Counted from the stretch's first letter, positions 24,011 through 33,077 are shown. The stretch: 64,000 bases of DNA from CAZXCK01 sp964639225 (GCA_964639225.1 CAZXCK010000007.1:1-64000), one strand, 5' to 3'. Numbers and translations are program-made. The notes: generated by a model not told the origin, from the sequence alone.

Positions 24011-24646
24011 GTGATCGACGGGCTGCGCGTTATCTGGCGTGGACTTAACAGCGTTCGCATCCAGGGCTATAGCTACATCTGGGCCAATCTGGCGTTCTTC
24101 TTCCTGTGCCTACCCGTGGTGACGATGCCCGCCGCCCTGAGCGCGCTATTCCGTGTCGGTTATGTGGCTCACACCGAGCCACACGAATCCGACCTGAGCC
24201 TGTTCTGGGAGACGTTCCGCGAAAACCTGTGGCGGGCGCTGCCCTGGGGACTGGCCCATGCAGCGTTCGCCATCGTCAACTTCACCAATCTGTTTTCCTA
24301 TGCGGACACACCCGGACTGCTGGCCGAAAGCCTGCGGCTGGTGTGGATTGCTTCCGGCATGGTGTGGGCCGGGATTATGCTATATACCTGGCCCATCTAC
24401 TACGCGATGGAACAACCGAACCTGACACAGGCGACGCGCAATGCTTTCATCATGGTAGTGCGCAATCCGTTTTTCACCACGACCATTCTGGCTGGTCTGC
24501 TGCTGCTGGCCGCCATCAGCATAATTCTGGTGGCGGCCTGGGTGCTGCTGACCTGGGGCGCTGTATCGGCCATCGCCAACGCCGCCGTTTTAGACCGTTT
24601 AAGCGTGTTCAGGGCTTCTGCCGCAAAAGAATATGGCATCCATTAA
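24011..24646 (+). CDS. YesL-like (DUF624) membrane protein
   Basis: 211 aa from the GTG at 24011, 5 bp after the permease stop; the open frame upstream overlaps the permease and is not used. It has four to five hydrophobic segments (YIWANLAFFFLCLPVVTMPA, MVWAGIMLYTWPIYYA, ILAGLLLLAAISIILVAAWV), and PVVTMPAALSALF is typical of the YesL/DUF624 family. These proteins are encoded beside CUT1 sugar transporters in Gram-positives and Chloroflexota, but their function is not known. The gene overlaps the downstream LacI gene by 14 bp. Confidence 0.8.
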   Translation: MIDGLRVIWRGLNSVRIQGYSYIWANLAFFFLCLPVVTMPAALSALFRVGYVAHTEPHESDLSLFWETFRENLWRALPWGLAHAAFAIVNFTNLFSYADTPGLLAESLRLVWIASGMVWAGIMLYTWPIYYAMEQPNLTQATRNAFIMVVRNPFFTTTILAGLLLLAAISIILVAAWVLLTWGAVSAIANAAVLDRLSVFRASAAKEYGIH

Positions 24647-25634
24647 AGACGTCGCAGACCGGGCCGGTGTATCGGTGACAACCGTCTCGCTGGTCCTCAA
24701 CAATAAAGGCAACATCAGCCAGCAGACGCGCGAGCGCGTACTGGAGGCCGTGCGCGACCTGGAGTACACGCGCAGTATCCGCGCCCGCAACCTGCGCGAC
24801 CAGCAGTCAAGGGTAATCGGCTATGCGCAGTTCAGCGAACGCGGTGAGTATAATCCGCTGCTGGACCGCTTTCTGTGGGAGCTGGTGCAGATTGTCGAAG
24901 GTATCGGGCGTCATGTGCTGTTGTTCAACACAGACAACGCGAACATGGTAGCCCCCTATCGCGAATTGATCGAAAGCCAGCGTGTCGATGGTTTTGTTCT
25001 ATCGTATACCGAGCGAGCCGATCCGCGCTTCGCTTATCTGCACCAGGCTGGTTTTCCTTTTGTGGCTTTTGGTCGCAGCGACACACCGCTCGACGATGTG
25101 ACGTACTGGGTCGATGTGGACGGTCGCGCTGGTACTCACCAGGCAACAACCCATCTGATCGAGCTGGGGCATCGCGCCATTGGCTTCATCGGCTGGCCGG
25201 AAGGTTCGGCATCGGGCGACAGGCGCTATCAGGGCTATCTCGATGCACTGAGCCAGCACGGTCTTGAACTGGAACCGGTCTATGTGGAGCGATCGCTGAA
25301 CTACTCGACCAACGGTCACGAATGCGCCGAACGCCTGATGTCGCTGCCCAACCCGCCGACTGCTATCGTCTGCGTCAGTGATGTGCTGGCTATCGGAGCC
25401 ATGCAGTTCTGCGCCCGTGACGGCCACCGGATCGCCATCACCGGCTTTGACGACACACCGACAGCCGCTTTTCTGTATCCGGCGCTGACTTCGGTGCGCC
25501 AGCCAACCCAGTTGGCGGCAAAAATCCTGGTGGATATGCTGCTCGATCAGTTCAACGGCCATAACATCAAACATAAGCAACATCTGCTGACGCCACAACT
25601 CATTGTGCGCGCCAGCAGTACCCTCGAATACTGA
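24633..25634 (+). CDS. LacI-family transcriptional regulator (probable repressor of this operon)
   Basis: 333 aa. The N-terminal LacI HTH reads ASIKDVADRAGVSVTTVSLV followed by the hinge region of NLRDQQSRVIGYAQF. The periplasmic-binding-protein-like effector domain follows, with HLIELGHRAIGFIGWP and IAITGFDDTPTAAFLYPALT. It is embedded in the operon and translationally coupled to the YesL gene. The palindrome at 20163-20180 just downstream of the operon promoter is the natural candidate operator, making the system autoregulated. The inducer is probably the disaccharide or its phosphorolysis product; this is inferred. Confidence 0.93.
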   Translation: MASIKDVADRAGVSVTTVSLVLNNKGNISQQTRERVLEAVRDLEYTRSIRARNLRDQQSRVIGYAQFSERGEYNPLLDRFLWELVQIVEGIGRHVLLFNTDNANMVAPYRELIESQRVDGFVLSYTERADPRFAYLHQAGFPFVAFGRSDTPLDDVTYWVDVDGRAGTHQATTHLIELGHRAIGFIGWPEGSASGDRRYQGYLDALSQHGLELEPVYVERSLNYSTNGHECAERLMSLPNPPTAIVCVSDVLAIGAMQFCARDGHRIAITGFDDTPTAAFLYPALTSVRQPTQLAAKILVDMLLDQFNGHNIKHKQHLLTPQLIVRASSTLEY

Positions 25635-25708
25635 TAACGCAGACACTCGGACGTAAACACAACAGAAACACTCTAATATCCCAATTCAACCCGAACAGGA
25701 TAGTTGTG

Positions 25709-27901
25709 ATGCACAGCTACGAAAAAAGACAATGGCAGATCAAAGAAGCCCCGTTCAAGTTCCACGACCTGCCTCACACCGAGACGATCTACACCATCGG
25801 CAACGGGCTGGTGGGCGTGCGCGGTACATTTGAAGAAGGCTACCCCGGCGACACATCCTGTACTCTGGCTGCCGGTGTATTTAATCACAAAGCAGGTGTA
25901 CCCGTCCCCGAACTGGTCGCCATGCCCAACTGGCTGGCGCTTAGGGTCAGCATCAACGGCGAGACGTTTCGAATGAATGAGGGCGTGGTCCTCGGTTACG
26001 AGCGCGTCCTGGACCTCAGAACCGCCGTCCACACGCGCGGCGTCCTGTGGATGAGTCCCGGCGGCAGCGTGCTACGGCTGCGCTTCGAGCGATTCGCCAG
26101 CCTGGACAACCCGCATGTGCTCGTGCTGCGCGTCATGCTGCAACCACTGAGCGAAGGTCAGCACGAGCTTCGCATCCGGAGCGCCCTCGACGGATCGGTG
26201 ACAAACCCGGAGAATATCGATCACTGGGCCGAACTGACCGGCTCGACCGTCGGCGACACACTGCACATCAGCGGCACCACCGACCAGAGCGGCTATCGTG
26301 TGGCCATGCGCAGCCGCCTGCTTTTCGACGAGGCCACACCCGCACTGGCGGACGTTTCGCAGGCGCGTCTGCCAGCCCATGAAGCGACGCTGACAGTGCC
26401 GCAGAACCAGCAGGTCTGGTTCACCAAGCTGACGGCGCTGCACACCAGCCGCGACAGCGACAATCCTGACGACGCCGCACGCGCCACACTCGACGCGGCG
26501 GTATCTGCCGGTTATGCGACGCTGTACACCGCCCATGTCGATGCCTGGGCACAATACTGGGACACAATGGACATAGTCATCGAGGGGGACGAAGTCGCAC
26601 AGCGCGCCGTGCGCTTCTGCACGTATCATGTACTCATTGCCGTGCCCACCCACGAGGAGCACGTGAGCATCGCCGCCAAGACGCTCAGCGGCTTCGGCTA
26701 TAAGGGGCATGTATTCTGGGATACCGAGTTGTTCATGGTGCCGCCGCTGACGCTCACTCAGCCAGACCTGGCGCGCGGTCTGCTGATGTATCGCTATCAT
26801 AATCTACCCGGCGCACGCAAAAAAGCGCTTGAAGCCGGTCACGAGGGCGCACTATTTCCCTGGGAAAGCACCGACACTGGCGAAGAAACCACGCCCCAGT
26901 GGGCTAACGATCCTGACCAGGACGGCAACCGTATCCGCATCTGGACGGGCGACCATGAGCAGCATATCTCAACCGACATCGCCTTCGCAGTAATACAATA
27001 CTGGCGCTGGACCGGCGACGACGATTGGTTCGCGCAGTATGGCGCCGAACTCGTCCTCGATACCGCGCGTTTCTGGGGTTCCCGCGCCGAGTACAACGCC
27101 GATAAAGACCGCTACGAACTCAGCCTGCAGATCGGCCCGGATGAATATCACGAGAACATCGACAACAGTGTTTTTACCAATCGCATTGTCGTATGGCATC
27201 TGGAGCAGGCACTGGTGGCCTGGAACTGGCTGCACGCTCACCGCCCCGCCGACGCCCAACGGCTGCGCGACGCACTCGACCTGACGCCGCAACGCCTGGC
27301 ACACTGGCGTGACATCGCCCGCAAGATGTGGATCAACATCAGTGACCAGTATGGCGGCGTCTTTGAGCAGTTTGAGGGCTTCTTCGAGCGCCTCAAGCCC
27401 TTCAACCTGGCCGACTACGCCCCGCGCACGACAAACATGGACTGGATCATCGGTCATAAGCGCACGCAGACGAGCCGCGTCATCAAACAGGCCGACGTCG
27501 TCATGCTGATGGCTGTGCTTGGCGACGAACTGGGCGACCCGGACTTCCTACGGCGTAACTGGGATGTATACTATCCGGTGGTCGATCATGGTTCGTCGTT
27601 GAGTCCGTCCATTCATGCCTGGGTCGCCGCGCGTCTGGGTATGCCGGAACTGGCCTATGACCTGTTTATCTACAGTGCCACCATCGACCTCGAAGATCAC
27701 AAGGGTAACGTCCGCGACGGTATCCATGCCGCTGCCTGTGGTGGCACCTGGCAAGCGGTTGTGTTTGGCTTTTGCGGCCTGCAACTCACCGATGACGGAC
27801 CGCAGGTGAATCCCTGTCTGCCAGCCCACTGGCGGCGGGTCAAGTTCAAAGTGCGGTACCAGGGCCAGCCCGTTACCATCGATGTCAAAGGGGAACAATG
27901 A
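25709..27901 (+). CDS. Glycoside hydrolase family 65 disaccharide phosphorylase
   Basis: 730 aa from the ATG at 25709 (a GTG lies one codon earlier). The N-terminal beta-sandwich starts FKFHDLPHTETIYTIGNGLVG. The (alpha/alpha)6 barrel contains FWDTELFMVPPLTLTQPDLA, the phosphate-binding and catalytic region, and GPDEYHENIDNSVFTN with the general acid Glu479. The C-terminal part includes DHGSSLSPSIHAW and the Gly-rich DGIHAAACGGTW. GH65 enzymes phosphorolyse maltose, trehalose, kojibiose or nigerose with inversion, giving beta-glucose 1-phosphate and a free sugar. The beta-phosphoglucomutase gene 3 bp downstream supports phosphorylase over hydrolase activity. Cytoplasmic; which disaccharide is used cannot be told from what is visible. 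Confidence 0.94.
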   Translation: MHSYEKRQWQIKEAPFKFHDLPHTETIYTIGNGLVGVRGTFEEGYPGDTSCTLAAGVFNHKAGVPVPELVAMPNWLALRVSINGETFRMNEGVVLGYERVLDLRTAVHTRGVLWMSPGGSVLRLRFERFASLDNPHVLVLRVMLQPLSEGQHELRIRSALDGSVTNPENIDHWAELTGSTVGDTLHISGTTDQSGYRVAMRSRLLFDEATPALADVSQARLPAHEATLTVPQNQQVWFTKLTALHTSRDSDNPDDAARATLDAAVSAGYATLYTAHVDAWAQYWDTMDIVIEGDEVAQRAVRFCTYHVLIAVPTHEEHVSIAAKTLSGFGYKGHVFWDTELFMVPPLTLTQPDLARGLLMYRYHNLPGARKKALEAGHEGALFPWESTDTGEETTPQWANDPDQDGNRIRIWTGDHEQHISTDIAFAVIQYWRWTGDDDWFAQYGAELVLDTARFWGSRAEYNADKDRYELSLQIGPDEYHENIDNSVFTNRIVVWHLEQALVAWNWLHAHRPADAQRLRDALDLTPQRLAHWRDIARKMWINISDQYGGVFEQFEGFFERLKPFNLADYAPRTTNMDWIIGHKRTQTSRVIKQADVVMLMAVLGDELGDPDFLRRNWDVYYPVVDHGSSLSPSIHAWVAARLGMPELAYDLFIYSATIDLEDHKGNVRDGIHAAACGGTWQAVVFGFCGLQLTDDGPQVNPCLPAHWRRVKFKVRYQGQPVTIDVKGEQ

Positions 27902-27904
27902 TAT

Positions 27905-28561
27905 ATGCGGCAGCACATTGGCTACATCTTTGACCTGGACGGTGTCATCACCGACACCGCCCAGTATCACTATCTCTCGTGGAAGCAGATGGCTGACGAA
28001 GAGGGTCTGCCGTTCACATGGGAGGACAACCATCAGCTACGCGGAGTCTCGCGCCCGCGCAGCCTGGAGATTTTGCTCAAGGGTCGCCAGATGACCGACG
28101 ACCACAAAGCGGACATGCTGGAACGCAAGAACCGTTACTATCAGGACTACATCCAGCAGGTCACGCCCGCCGACTTGCTGCCAGGTGTCTTCGATTTTCT
28201 CAGCGAAGCTCATAAGGCCGGAATCCGATTGGGGTTAGGTTCGGCGAGCAAGAACGCCCGCACCGTCTGCGAGCGCCTGGGTATTGTCGAACTGTTCGAC
28301 GCCTTCGGCGATGGCTACAGCGTGGTAAACACCAAGCCCGCGCCGGACCTGTTCATCTGGGTGGCCGGTCGCCTGGACCTCAACCCGCGCCAGTGTATCG
28401 TCTTTGAGGACGCCGAAGCCGGCATCGAAGCGGCTCTGGTTGGCGGCTTCTGGGCGGTGGGCATCGGCCCGGAAGACCGTCTGGGGAGCGCCCACTGGAT
28501 TCGTGGCGATCTCAGGCAGGCCTGCATCGCCGATTTTCCGCTGCCGCCTATACCGGCATAG
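27905..28561 (+). CDS. pgmB: Beta-phosphoglucomutase
   Basis: 218 aa HAD-family protein. The nucleophile/acid-base pair Asp10 and Asp12 lie in GYIFDLDGVITDTAQYH, with Trp in LSWKQMADEEG, the substrate loop LRGVSRPRSLEILL, motif II GLGSASKNA and motif III FEDAEAGIEAA. It converts beta-glucose 1-phosphate, the product of the GH65 enzyme directly upstream, to glucose 6-phosphate. It is the last gene of the disaccharide operon and converges with the dnaJ-like gene, with 5 bp between the stops and no visible terminator. Confidence 0.94.
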   Translation: MRQHIGYIFDLDGVITDTAQYHYLSWKQMADEEGLPFTWEDNHQLRGVSRPRSLEILLKGRQMTDDHKADMLERKNRYYQDYIQQVTPADLLPGVFDFLSEAHKAGIRLGLGSASKNARTVCERLGIVELFDAFGDGYSVVNTKPAPDLFIWVAGRLDLNPRQCIVFEDAEAGIEAALVGGFWAVGIGPEDRLGSAHWIRGDLRQACIADFPLPPIPA

Positions 28562-28566
28562 TCCAG

Positions 28567-29562
28567 TTAAGGCTGGTGACTGGCTTCGCGCGTACGCAAG
28601 GCGCGCAGTTCCTGCAATAGTCTACGCTCTTCGTCTGTAAGATGCTGCGGGAGCTGCGCCTGCACGCGCACATACAGATCACCGCGCTGTTCAGGATGCC
28701 GTAGACGAGGCATCCCCAACCCGCGCAGCCGGAAGACCTTACCGTTCTGCGTTTCCGTCGGGATTTTGAGCTGCACGCTCTTGTCGATACTGGCCACCTG
28801 AACTGTGCCACCCAGCAGCAGCGTGTACAGATCGACCGGCACATCGGCGCGCAGGTCATCACCGTCACGCTCGAACACCGGATCCGGCAGCACATTCACC
28901 AGCAAATACAGGTCCCCGGCTGGCGCACCGCCAATCCCCGGCTGGCCCTTGCCAGCCAGCCGCACCCGTGAGCCAGTGCGCACACCACGCGGAATTCGGG
29001 CTTCGGTCTTGCGCCCATCTTCCCACTGGAGCGTACGCAGCGTGCCATGAAACGCCTCGTTCAGTGTAATCTCCAGTGGATATTCCAGGTCCTGGCCGGG
29101 GCGTGTGCGCGCCTGCTGCCCGCCGAACGGATCGCCATCAAAGCCAAATCCGCCAGCACTGCGCCGACCACCACGCCCGCCCAGGCCGCCAAACAGCGTT
29201 TCGAAGAAATCCGAGAAACCGCTGCCACCAAACATCTGCTCGAACTCTTCCGGGCTGACGGTGCGCGTCTGTCCACCCGGCTGACCGGCCCACTGTGACC
29301 AGTCAAAACCGCCTGGCTGGCCACCAGCCTGCTGGTACTGCTGCCACTGCGCACCGAAACGGTCATACTTGGCGCGCTTATCCGGGTCAGACAGTACCTC
29401 ATGCGCCTCGTTGACCTCTTTGAAGCGCGCCTCGGCGTTAGGATCGTCCGGGTTCATATCCGGGTGGTACTGGCGCGCCAGCTTGCGATAGGCTTTCTTG
29501 ATCTCGTCTTTACTGGCGTCTTTGCTGACGCCAAGTGTCTGATAATAGTCCTTGTATTCCAT
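28567..29562 (-). CDS. DnaJ/CbpA-type co-chaperone without zinc-finger domain
   Basis: 331 aa from the ATG at 29562, preceded by GAGG. The J domain (residues 1-68) has the HPD tripeptide in RQYHPDMNPDD, which stimulates the DnaK ATPase. A G/F-rich stretch (about 80-150, GGLGGRGGRRSAGGFGFDGD) and the two C-terminal beta-sandwich peptide-binding domains follow (GQDLEYPLEITLNEA onward). The four CxxCxGxG zinc repeats of true DnaJ are absent, so it is a type II (CbpA-like) Hsp40. No DnaK or GrpE gene is near. The gene is divergent from the nitroreductase-like gene. Confidence 0.93.
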   Translation of the reverse strand: MEYKDYYQTLGVSKDASKDEIKKAYRKLARQYHPDMNPDDPNAEARFKEVNEAHEVLSDPDKRAKYDRFGAQWQQYQQAGGQPGGFDWSQWAGQPGGQTRTVSPEEFEQMFGGSGFSDFFETLFGGLGGRGGRRSAGGFGFDGDPFGGQQARTRPGQDLEYPLEITLNEAFHGTLRTLQWEDGRKTEARIPRGVRTGSRVRLAGKGQPGIGGAPAGDLYLLVNVLPDPVFERDGDDLRADVPVDLYTLLLGGTVQVASIDKSVQLKIPTETQNGKVFRLRGLGMPRLRHPEQRGDLYVRVQAQLPQHLTDEERRLLQELRALRTREASHQP

Positions 29563-29727
29563 AGACTTACCTCGATTGGTTGGCACTTCTATATGAGTTA
29601 TACAATATCAGTATCAGAATCCAGCAAGAAGCGCCAAATTGGGTCGAAGAGCGCCACCCATTATACAACCGACGACTGCTTACAGCGTATAACTAAGTAA
29701 CGACAATAGAGTTACGGAGCGTCCGTC

Positions 29728-30162
29728 ATGGCGAAACAGTATCGTGTCACCACCAGCATACGCCTCATCAACCGGCTCATGACTATCCTCATCCGTCTGG
29801 GAGTCGGTCCCGGCAACATGCACCTGCTGACCGTCACCGGGCGCAAATCCGGCAAGCACTACACGACACCCGTATCGCTGGTAACCCAGGACGGCCAGCG
29901 TTTCCTGGTGTCACCTTACGGCGAGGTCAACTGGGTACGCAATGCACGTGCCGCTGGGACGGTCACCATATCACGCGGCAGAAAAACCGAGATACTGCGC
30001 ATCGAAGAACTGGACGCCGATAGCAGTGCGCCGATCCTCAAACAGTATATCGCCAGCGAAGCGATCACCCAGCCTTATTTTGATGCCTCGCCGGCCTCGC
30101 CAGTAGCGGATTTCGCCAGCGAAGCGCATCGCCATCCGGTTTTTCAACTCAAGCCAGCGTAA
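29728..30162 (+). CDS. Deazaflavin-dependent nitroreductase (DDN) family protein
   Basis: 144 aa. The split-beta-barrel FMN/F420-binding fold is shown by LLTVTGRKSGKHYTTPVSLV (residues about 32-51), then FLVSPYGEVNWVRNARAAG, the classic DDN/F420 motif. Such proteins reduce small molecules with F420H2, or with a related flavin, in actinobacteria and Chloroflexota. Cofactor preference cannot be decided from sequence. The ATG has a weak GGAG-like site. It is the first gene of a run of small plus-strand genes. A 165-bp divergent spacer upstream holds the promoters, with no clear consensus seen. Confidence 0.85.
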   Translation: MAKQYRVTTSIRLINRLMTILIRLGVGPGNMHLLTVTGRKSGKHYTTPVSLVTQDGQRFLVSPYGEVNWVRNARAAGTVTISRGRKTEILRIEELDADSSAPILKQYIASEAITQPYFDASPASPVADFASEAHRHPVFQLKPA

Positions 30163-30244
30163 TTGGACTACGCGGCGGGTAAGCCTGGCCCTGTTCTCGG
30201 CGTCAGATAGGTGACAAGCGAAACCACCAACACAAGGCGAAGCG

Positions 30245-30811
30245 ATGAACAATCGACAGTACAACGGAGAAATTGAAAGGCTGCGCGACCCGGAACGGCT
30301 GGCTCGCATGGAAATAGCGCGCGTCGTCGAACTGGCCACCGAAGGCATCACCGCGCGCTCGGCACTCGATGTAGGCACCGGCAGCGGCATTTTTGCGGAG
30401 CAGTTCGCCGGCAAAGGTATGTCTGTGGCGGGTATCGACATCCGCAAAGATATGCTGGCCGCCGCGCGTGATTACGTCCCCACTGGCGATTTCCGTGAGG
30501 GACGCATGGAGTCCATTCCCTTCGCAGACGAAGCGTTCGCCCTGGTCTTCATGGGGCATGTGCTGCACGAGGCCGATAATCTGCTGCAGGCGCTGCGCGA
30601 AGCCTACCGCGTGACTCAGTTGCGTGTGGCTGTGCTGGAGTGGCCGTATCAGGAGCAGGAAATCGGGCCACCGCTCGACCACCGCCTGACCGAACAGACC
30701 ATCATCCGAGAGGCGCAGCAGGCTGGCTTCGCCAACTTCGAGAGCTTTCGGTTAGAACACATGGTGCTTTACCGGCTGGATAAGCGCAACCTGAATCCCT
30801 GGTGCATCTAG
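30245..30811 (+). CDS. Class I SAM-dependent methyltransferase
   Basis: 188 aa. Motif I is ALDVGTGSGIFAEQFA (residues about 40-55), followed by the acidic loop GIDIRKDMLAAARD, the motif FREGRMESIPFADEAFALVF and post-motif LREAYRVTQ, as in methyltransferase type 11 (UbiE/Coq5-like) proteins. The acceptor is unknown. The next gene starts 12 bp downstream, so the two are probably co-transcribed. Confidence 0.87.
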   Translation: MNNRQYNGEIERLRDPERLARMEIARVVELATEGITARSALDVGTGSGIFAEQFAGKGMSVAGIDIRKDMLAAARDYVPTGDFREGRMESIPFADEAFALVFMGHVLHEADNLLQALREAYRVTQLRVAVLEWPYQEQEIGPPLDHRLTEQTIIREAQQAGFANFESFRLEHMVLYRLDKRNLNPWCI

Positions 30812-30823
30812 GAGAGCCAACTG

Positions 30824-31300
30824 ATGGGTAAAAAACTCCGCACTGGCGACCCCTGGATGCCTGGCTTTCGCTATGGCGCACTGCTGCCACCGCTGTCTTT
30901 GAACCTGCTCGTCACCGACGTCGAGCGTTCTGTACAGTTTTACCAGGCTGTCTTCGAGGCCGAAGTCCACTACTATGACATCGACTTTGGCGCGCTGCGC
31001 GTTGGCCCAGCGGAGGTCATGCTGCATGCCGACCACACCCACGATGATCATCCCTGGCACGCGGACCTGGCCGCCGGCATGCCGCGCGGGCTGGGACTGC
31101 AAATCCGTTTACTGGGTATCGACCCCGACGCCGTCGAACGCCGTGCCCGCGCGGCTGGTGCGCTCATCGCTGCACCGGCAGCGGACAAAGGCCACGGCTG
31201 GCGCGAGGCCCTGATACGCGACCCGGACGGCTACGAATGGGCGATTGGCGTACTTATCGAACCCGCCAAAGGTCCACACAGGCCGTCAACATCCACCTAA
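30824..31300 (+). CDS. VOC superfamily protein (glyoxalase/dioxygenase-like)
   Basis: 158 aa. The betaalphabetabetabeta vicinal-oxygen-chelate pattern is seen: LSLNLLVTDVERSVQFYQAV starts the first module, GPAEVMLHADHT gives a possible metal-ligand segment, and LIRDPDGYEWAIGV ends the second module. VOC proteins include glyoxalase I, extradiol dioxygenases and drug-binding proteins; this one cannot be assigned further. It follows the methyltransferase gene by 12 bp. Confidence 0.83.
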   Translation: MGKKLRTGDPWMPGFRYGALLPPLSLNLLVTDVERSVQFYQAVFEAEVHYYDIDFGALRVGPAEVMLHADHTHDDHPWHADLAAGMPRGLGLQIRLLGIDPDAVERRARAAGALIAAPAADKGHGWREALIRDPDGYEWAIGVLIEPAKGPHRPSTST

Positions 31301-31348
31301 TCGACCGCTTTGCCCTGTTTTTCAGTCATACTCGAAAGGTGAAACATC

Positions 31349-31570
31349 ATGGCATTGGCACAGTTTATGGCAACTAATATGGGACGCGGCATTCGCGTCA
31401 TCGCCGGTATTGTGTTGATCGCACTGGGCTTGTTCGTCGTTGAGGGGACCGGCGGCATTATCCTGGCTGTGATTGGCGTCGTACCGCTTCTGGCGGGTGT
31501 GTTCAACGTATGCCTGATCGCGCCGCTTCTTGGTGCGCCATTCTCCGGTTCGCAAACCCCTAAATCGTAA
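31349..31570 (+). CDS. Small DUF2892 (YgaP-like transmembrane) protein
   Basis: 73 aa, two hydrophobic helices (IRVIAGIVLIALGLFVV and IILAVIGVVPLLAGVFNVC). The segment FNVCLIAPLLG is typical of the DUF2892 family, which is also found as the membrane part of some rhodaneses such as YgaP. Two rhodanese genes lie about 1.3 kb downstream on the other strand, which may be relevant. It ends just before a strong terminator at 31605. Confidence 0.83.
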   Translation: MALAQFMATNMGRGIRVIAGIVLIALGLFVVEGTGGIILAVIGVVPLLAGVFNVCLIAPLLGAPFSGSQTPKS

Positions 31571-31604
31571 CAATCCGGCAACCACCAGAACTTCTCGTAT
31601 CCGC

Positions 31605-31642
31605 AGCACGCCTCGTTTAGCAGATAAACGAGGCGTGCTTTC
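31605..31642 (+). terminator. Intrinsic terminator after the DUF2892 gene
   Basis: A perfect 15-bp stem (AGCACGCCTCGTTTA at 31605-31619 with 31625-31639) with a 5-base loop, followed by TTTCG. It ends the 29728-31570 gene run. Confidence 0.75.
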
Positions 31643-31748
31643 GTGCAGGATGGGTCGTCGCAACCAGCCTTACACTGATGTTCCATCTTGCTGATGCTTC
31701 AGCTACAATACAGACTGAGACCAGAGACATATACAGAGAGGAGCTTGA

Positions 31749-32339
31749 ATGATCGCCGGACGCCGAATAGTCCTCATCATTGTGGCAGTGCTTGCATCAT
31801 CCATGTTAGTGGCATGCGGTGGCGATGACACACAACCCGCCACAGATACCCCTATGCCCGAAATCGATCTTGACGTGGACAGCACTGTCTCCGAAGACCA
31901 GCGCGGCTCCACCTACTTCGAGATCATCGGCGAGACTTACACTTACAGCGATACCGACCCTGAAACCACAATCCTTGTCGATGGCCAGTTTATCACCATT
32001 ACGCTGGGCAGCCTAACAGAGACTCCGCTGGGCATCGGCCCAATGCCACGTGACATCGAACCCGGAACCTACGATATTGAGCCGTTTGGCCTGGTACCAG
32101 GCGAGCGCGACCTGTCTGGCCAGTTCAACGAGATCGAAGCAGAAATGGTGTTTGTCTCCACAAGCGGAACGCTAACCATCGACACGGTTGGGGACACCAT
32201 TAGCGGCAGCTTCGAATTTGGCGCCATCCAGCGCCCGCGCGACGACTCCGAACCACAGACGGCGGTCATTCGCGGCGCTTTTGCCGATGTCGAAATGCCC
32301 GACGCACCAGCCGGGCTGGAGACGCCCGACGACGAATAA
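31749..32339 (+). CDS. Putative lipoprotein of unknown function
   Basis: 196 aa. A type II signal peptide ends in the lipobox LVAC (IIVAVLASSMLVACGG), so the mature protein is anchored by Cys27 at the outer face of the membrane. The remainder is acidic and beta-rich with repeated Thr/Asp/Glu, consistent with a small beta-sandwich. Its final residues (APAGLETPDDE) are disordered-looking. GAGAGGAGC precedes the ATG. No family is recognised. It is flanked by terminators on both sides and so is monocistronic. Confidence 0.8.
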   Translation: MIAGRRIVLIIVAVLASSMLVACGGDDTQPATDTPMPEIDLDVDSTVSEDQRGSTYFEIIGETYTYSDTDPETTILVDGQFITITLGSLTETPLGIGPMPRDIEPGTYDIEPFGLVPGERDLSGQFNEIEAEMVFVSTSGTLTIDTVGDTISGSFEFGAIQRPRDDSEPQTAVIRGAFADVEMPDAPAGLETPDDE

Positions 32340-32364
32340 ACGAACTGCACGCTCCAGCATAACA

Positions 32365-32400
32365 AAACGGCAGCCTTTTACCGGCTGCCGTTTGTTTTGT
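32365..32400. terminator. Bidirectional intrinsic terminator
   Basis: AAACGGCAGCC (32365-32375) pairs with GGCTGCCGTTT (32383-32393); TTTGTTTTGT follows on the plus strand and TTTTGTTA on the minus strand. It separates the lipoprotein gene from the convergent FmdB/rhodanese genes. Confidence 0.8.
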
Positions 32401-32443
32401 GCTCAGTTGGGCTGACACACGGTCAGCATTTGCGGCCTACACC

Positions 32444-32641
32444 TCACAAGCCACCTGTCGGAATCGCCGCCGGGGCGCTGCTCCGCGCCGATGACTGGCC
32501 GCGAATAGCAAACGTGCCCATCTTGCGGGTTACACGCTCGCTGCCACAATTGGGGCAGACCACGTCATCGTTCTGACTCATGCTAACGCGCTTCTCAAAA
32601 GACTGACCGCAGTTCGGACAGTCAAAATCATACAAAGGCAT
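32444..32641 (-). CDS. FmdB-family zinc-ribbon protein
   Basis: 65 aa. It begins MPLYDFDCPNCGQSFEKR and has a second CPNC (VVCPNCGSERVTRK), forming the four-Cys zinc ribbon of the FmdB putative regulatory family. The C-terminal tail is Ser/Ala-rich and disordered. GGAGGG precedes the ATG. It lies 27 bp downstream of a rhodanese gene on the same strand and is probably co-transcribed with it. Confidence 0.88.
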   Translation of the reverse strand: MPLYDFDCPNCGQSFEKRVSMSQNDDVVCPNCGSERVTRKMGTFAIRGQSSARSSAPAAIPTGGL

Positions 32642-32668
32642 AGCGTTCCCTCCGTGAACTGCTGCGAG

Positions 32669-33019
32669 TTACTTACCGTGTTTGACCGTATATCCCGCAC
32701 CCTGCCATGCGATCATGCCACCACGCAGATTAATGGCGTTCAGCCCTTGATCGCGCAGTTGCCGGGCGGCGACACCGCTGCGCGCGCCGGAACGGCATAC
32801 GCACAGAATATCGCGGTTGCGTGGCAGCTCACCCTGCCGGCTGCCGAGTTCACCCAGCGGGATAACCTTCGCGCCCGGAATATGCCCTGCGCGGAATTCG
32901 TCGGGCTGGCGCACATCCAGGATAAACGGCGAGTCGTCACCATCAATCCATGTTTTGGCCTCACCCGCCGATACCTGAGTGCCACTATTGGCACCAAAAA
33001 GCGTTTTGAAGATATTCAC
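32669..33019 (-). CDS. Single-domain rhodanese-like protein (cytoplasmic)
   Basis: 116 aa. The rhodanese fold starts VSAGEAKTWIDGDDSPFILD and has the entry motif VRQPDEFRAGHIPGA. The active-site loop CRSGARS carries the catalytic Cys that accepts a persulfide; WQGAGYTV ends the domain. Related proteins (GlpE, PspE type) transfer sulfane sulfur. It lies 58 bp downstream of a second rhodanese gene on the same strand. Confidence 0.92.
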   Translation of the reverse strand: MNIFKTLFGANSGTQVSAGEAKTWIDGDDSPFILDVRQPDEFRAGHIPGAKVIPLGELGSRQGELPRNRDILCVCRSGARSGVAARQLRDQGLNAINLRGGMIAWQGAGYTVKHGK

Positions 33020-33077
33020 AACTCAACCTCGTTCATCCAGGAAAGCTAACAATCCAGCGTCTTTCGAATTTCCAGAC

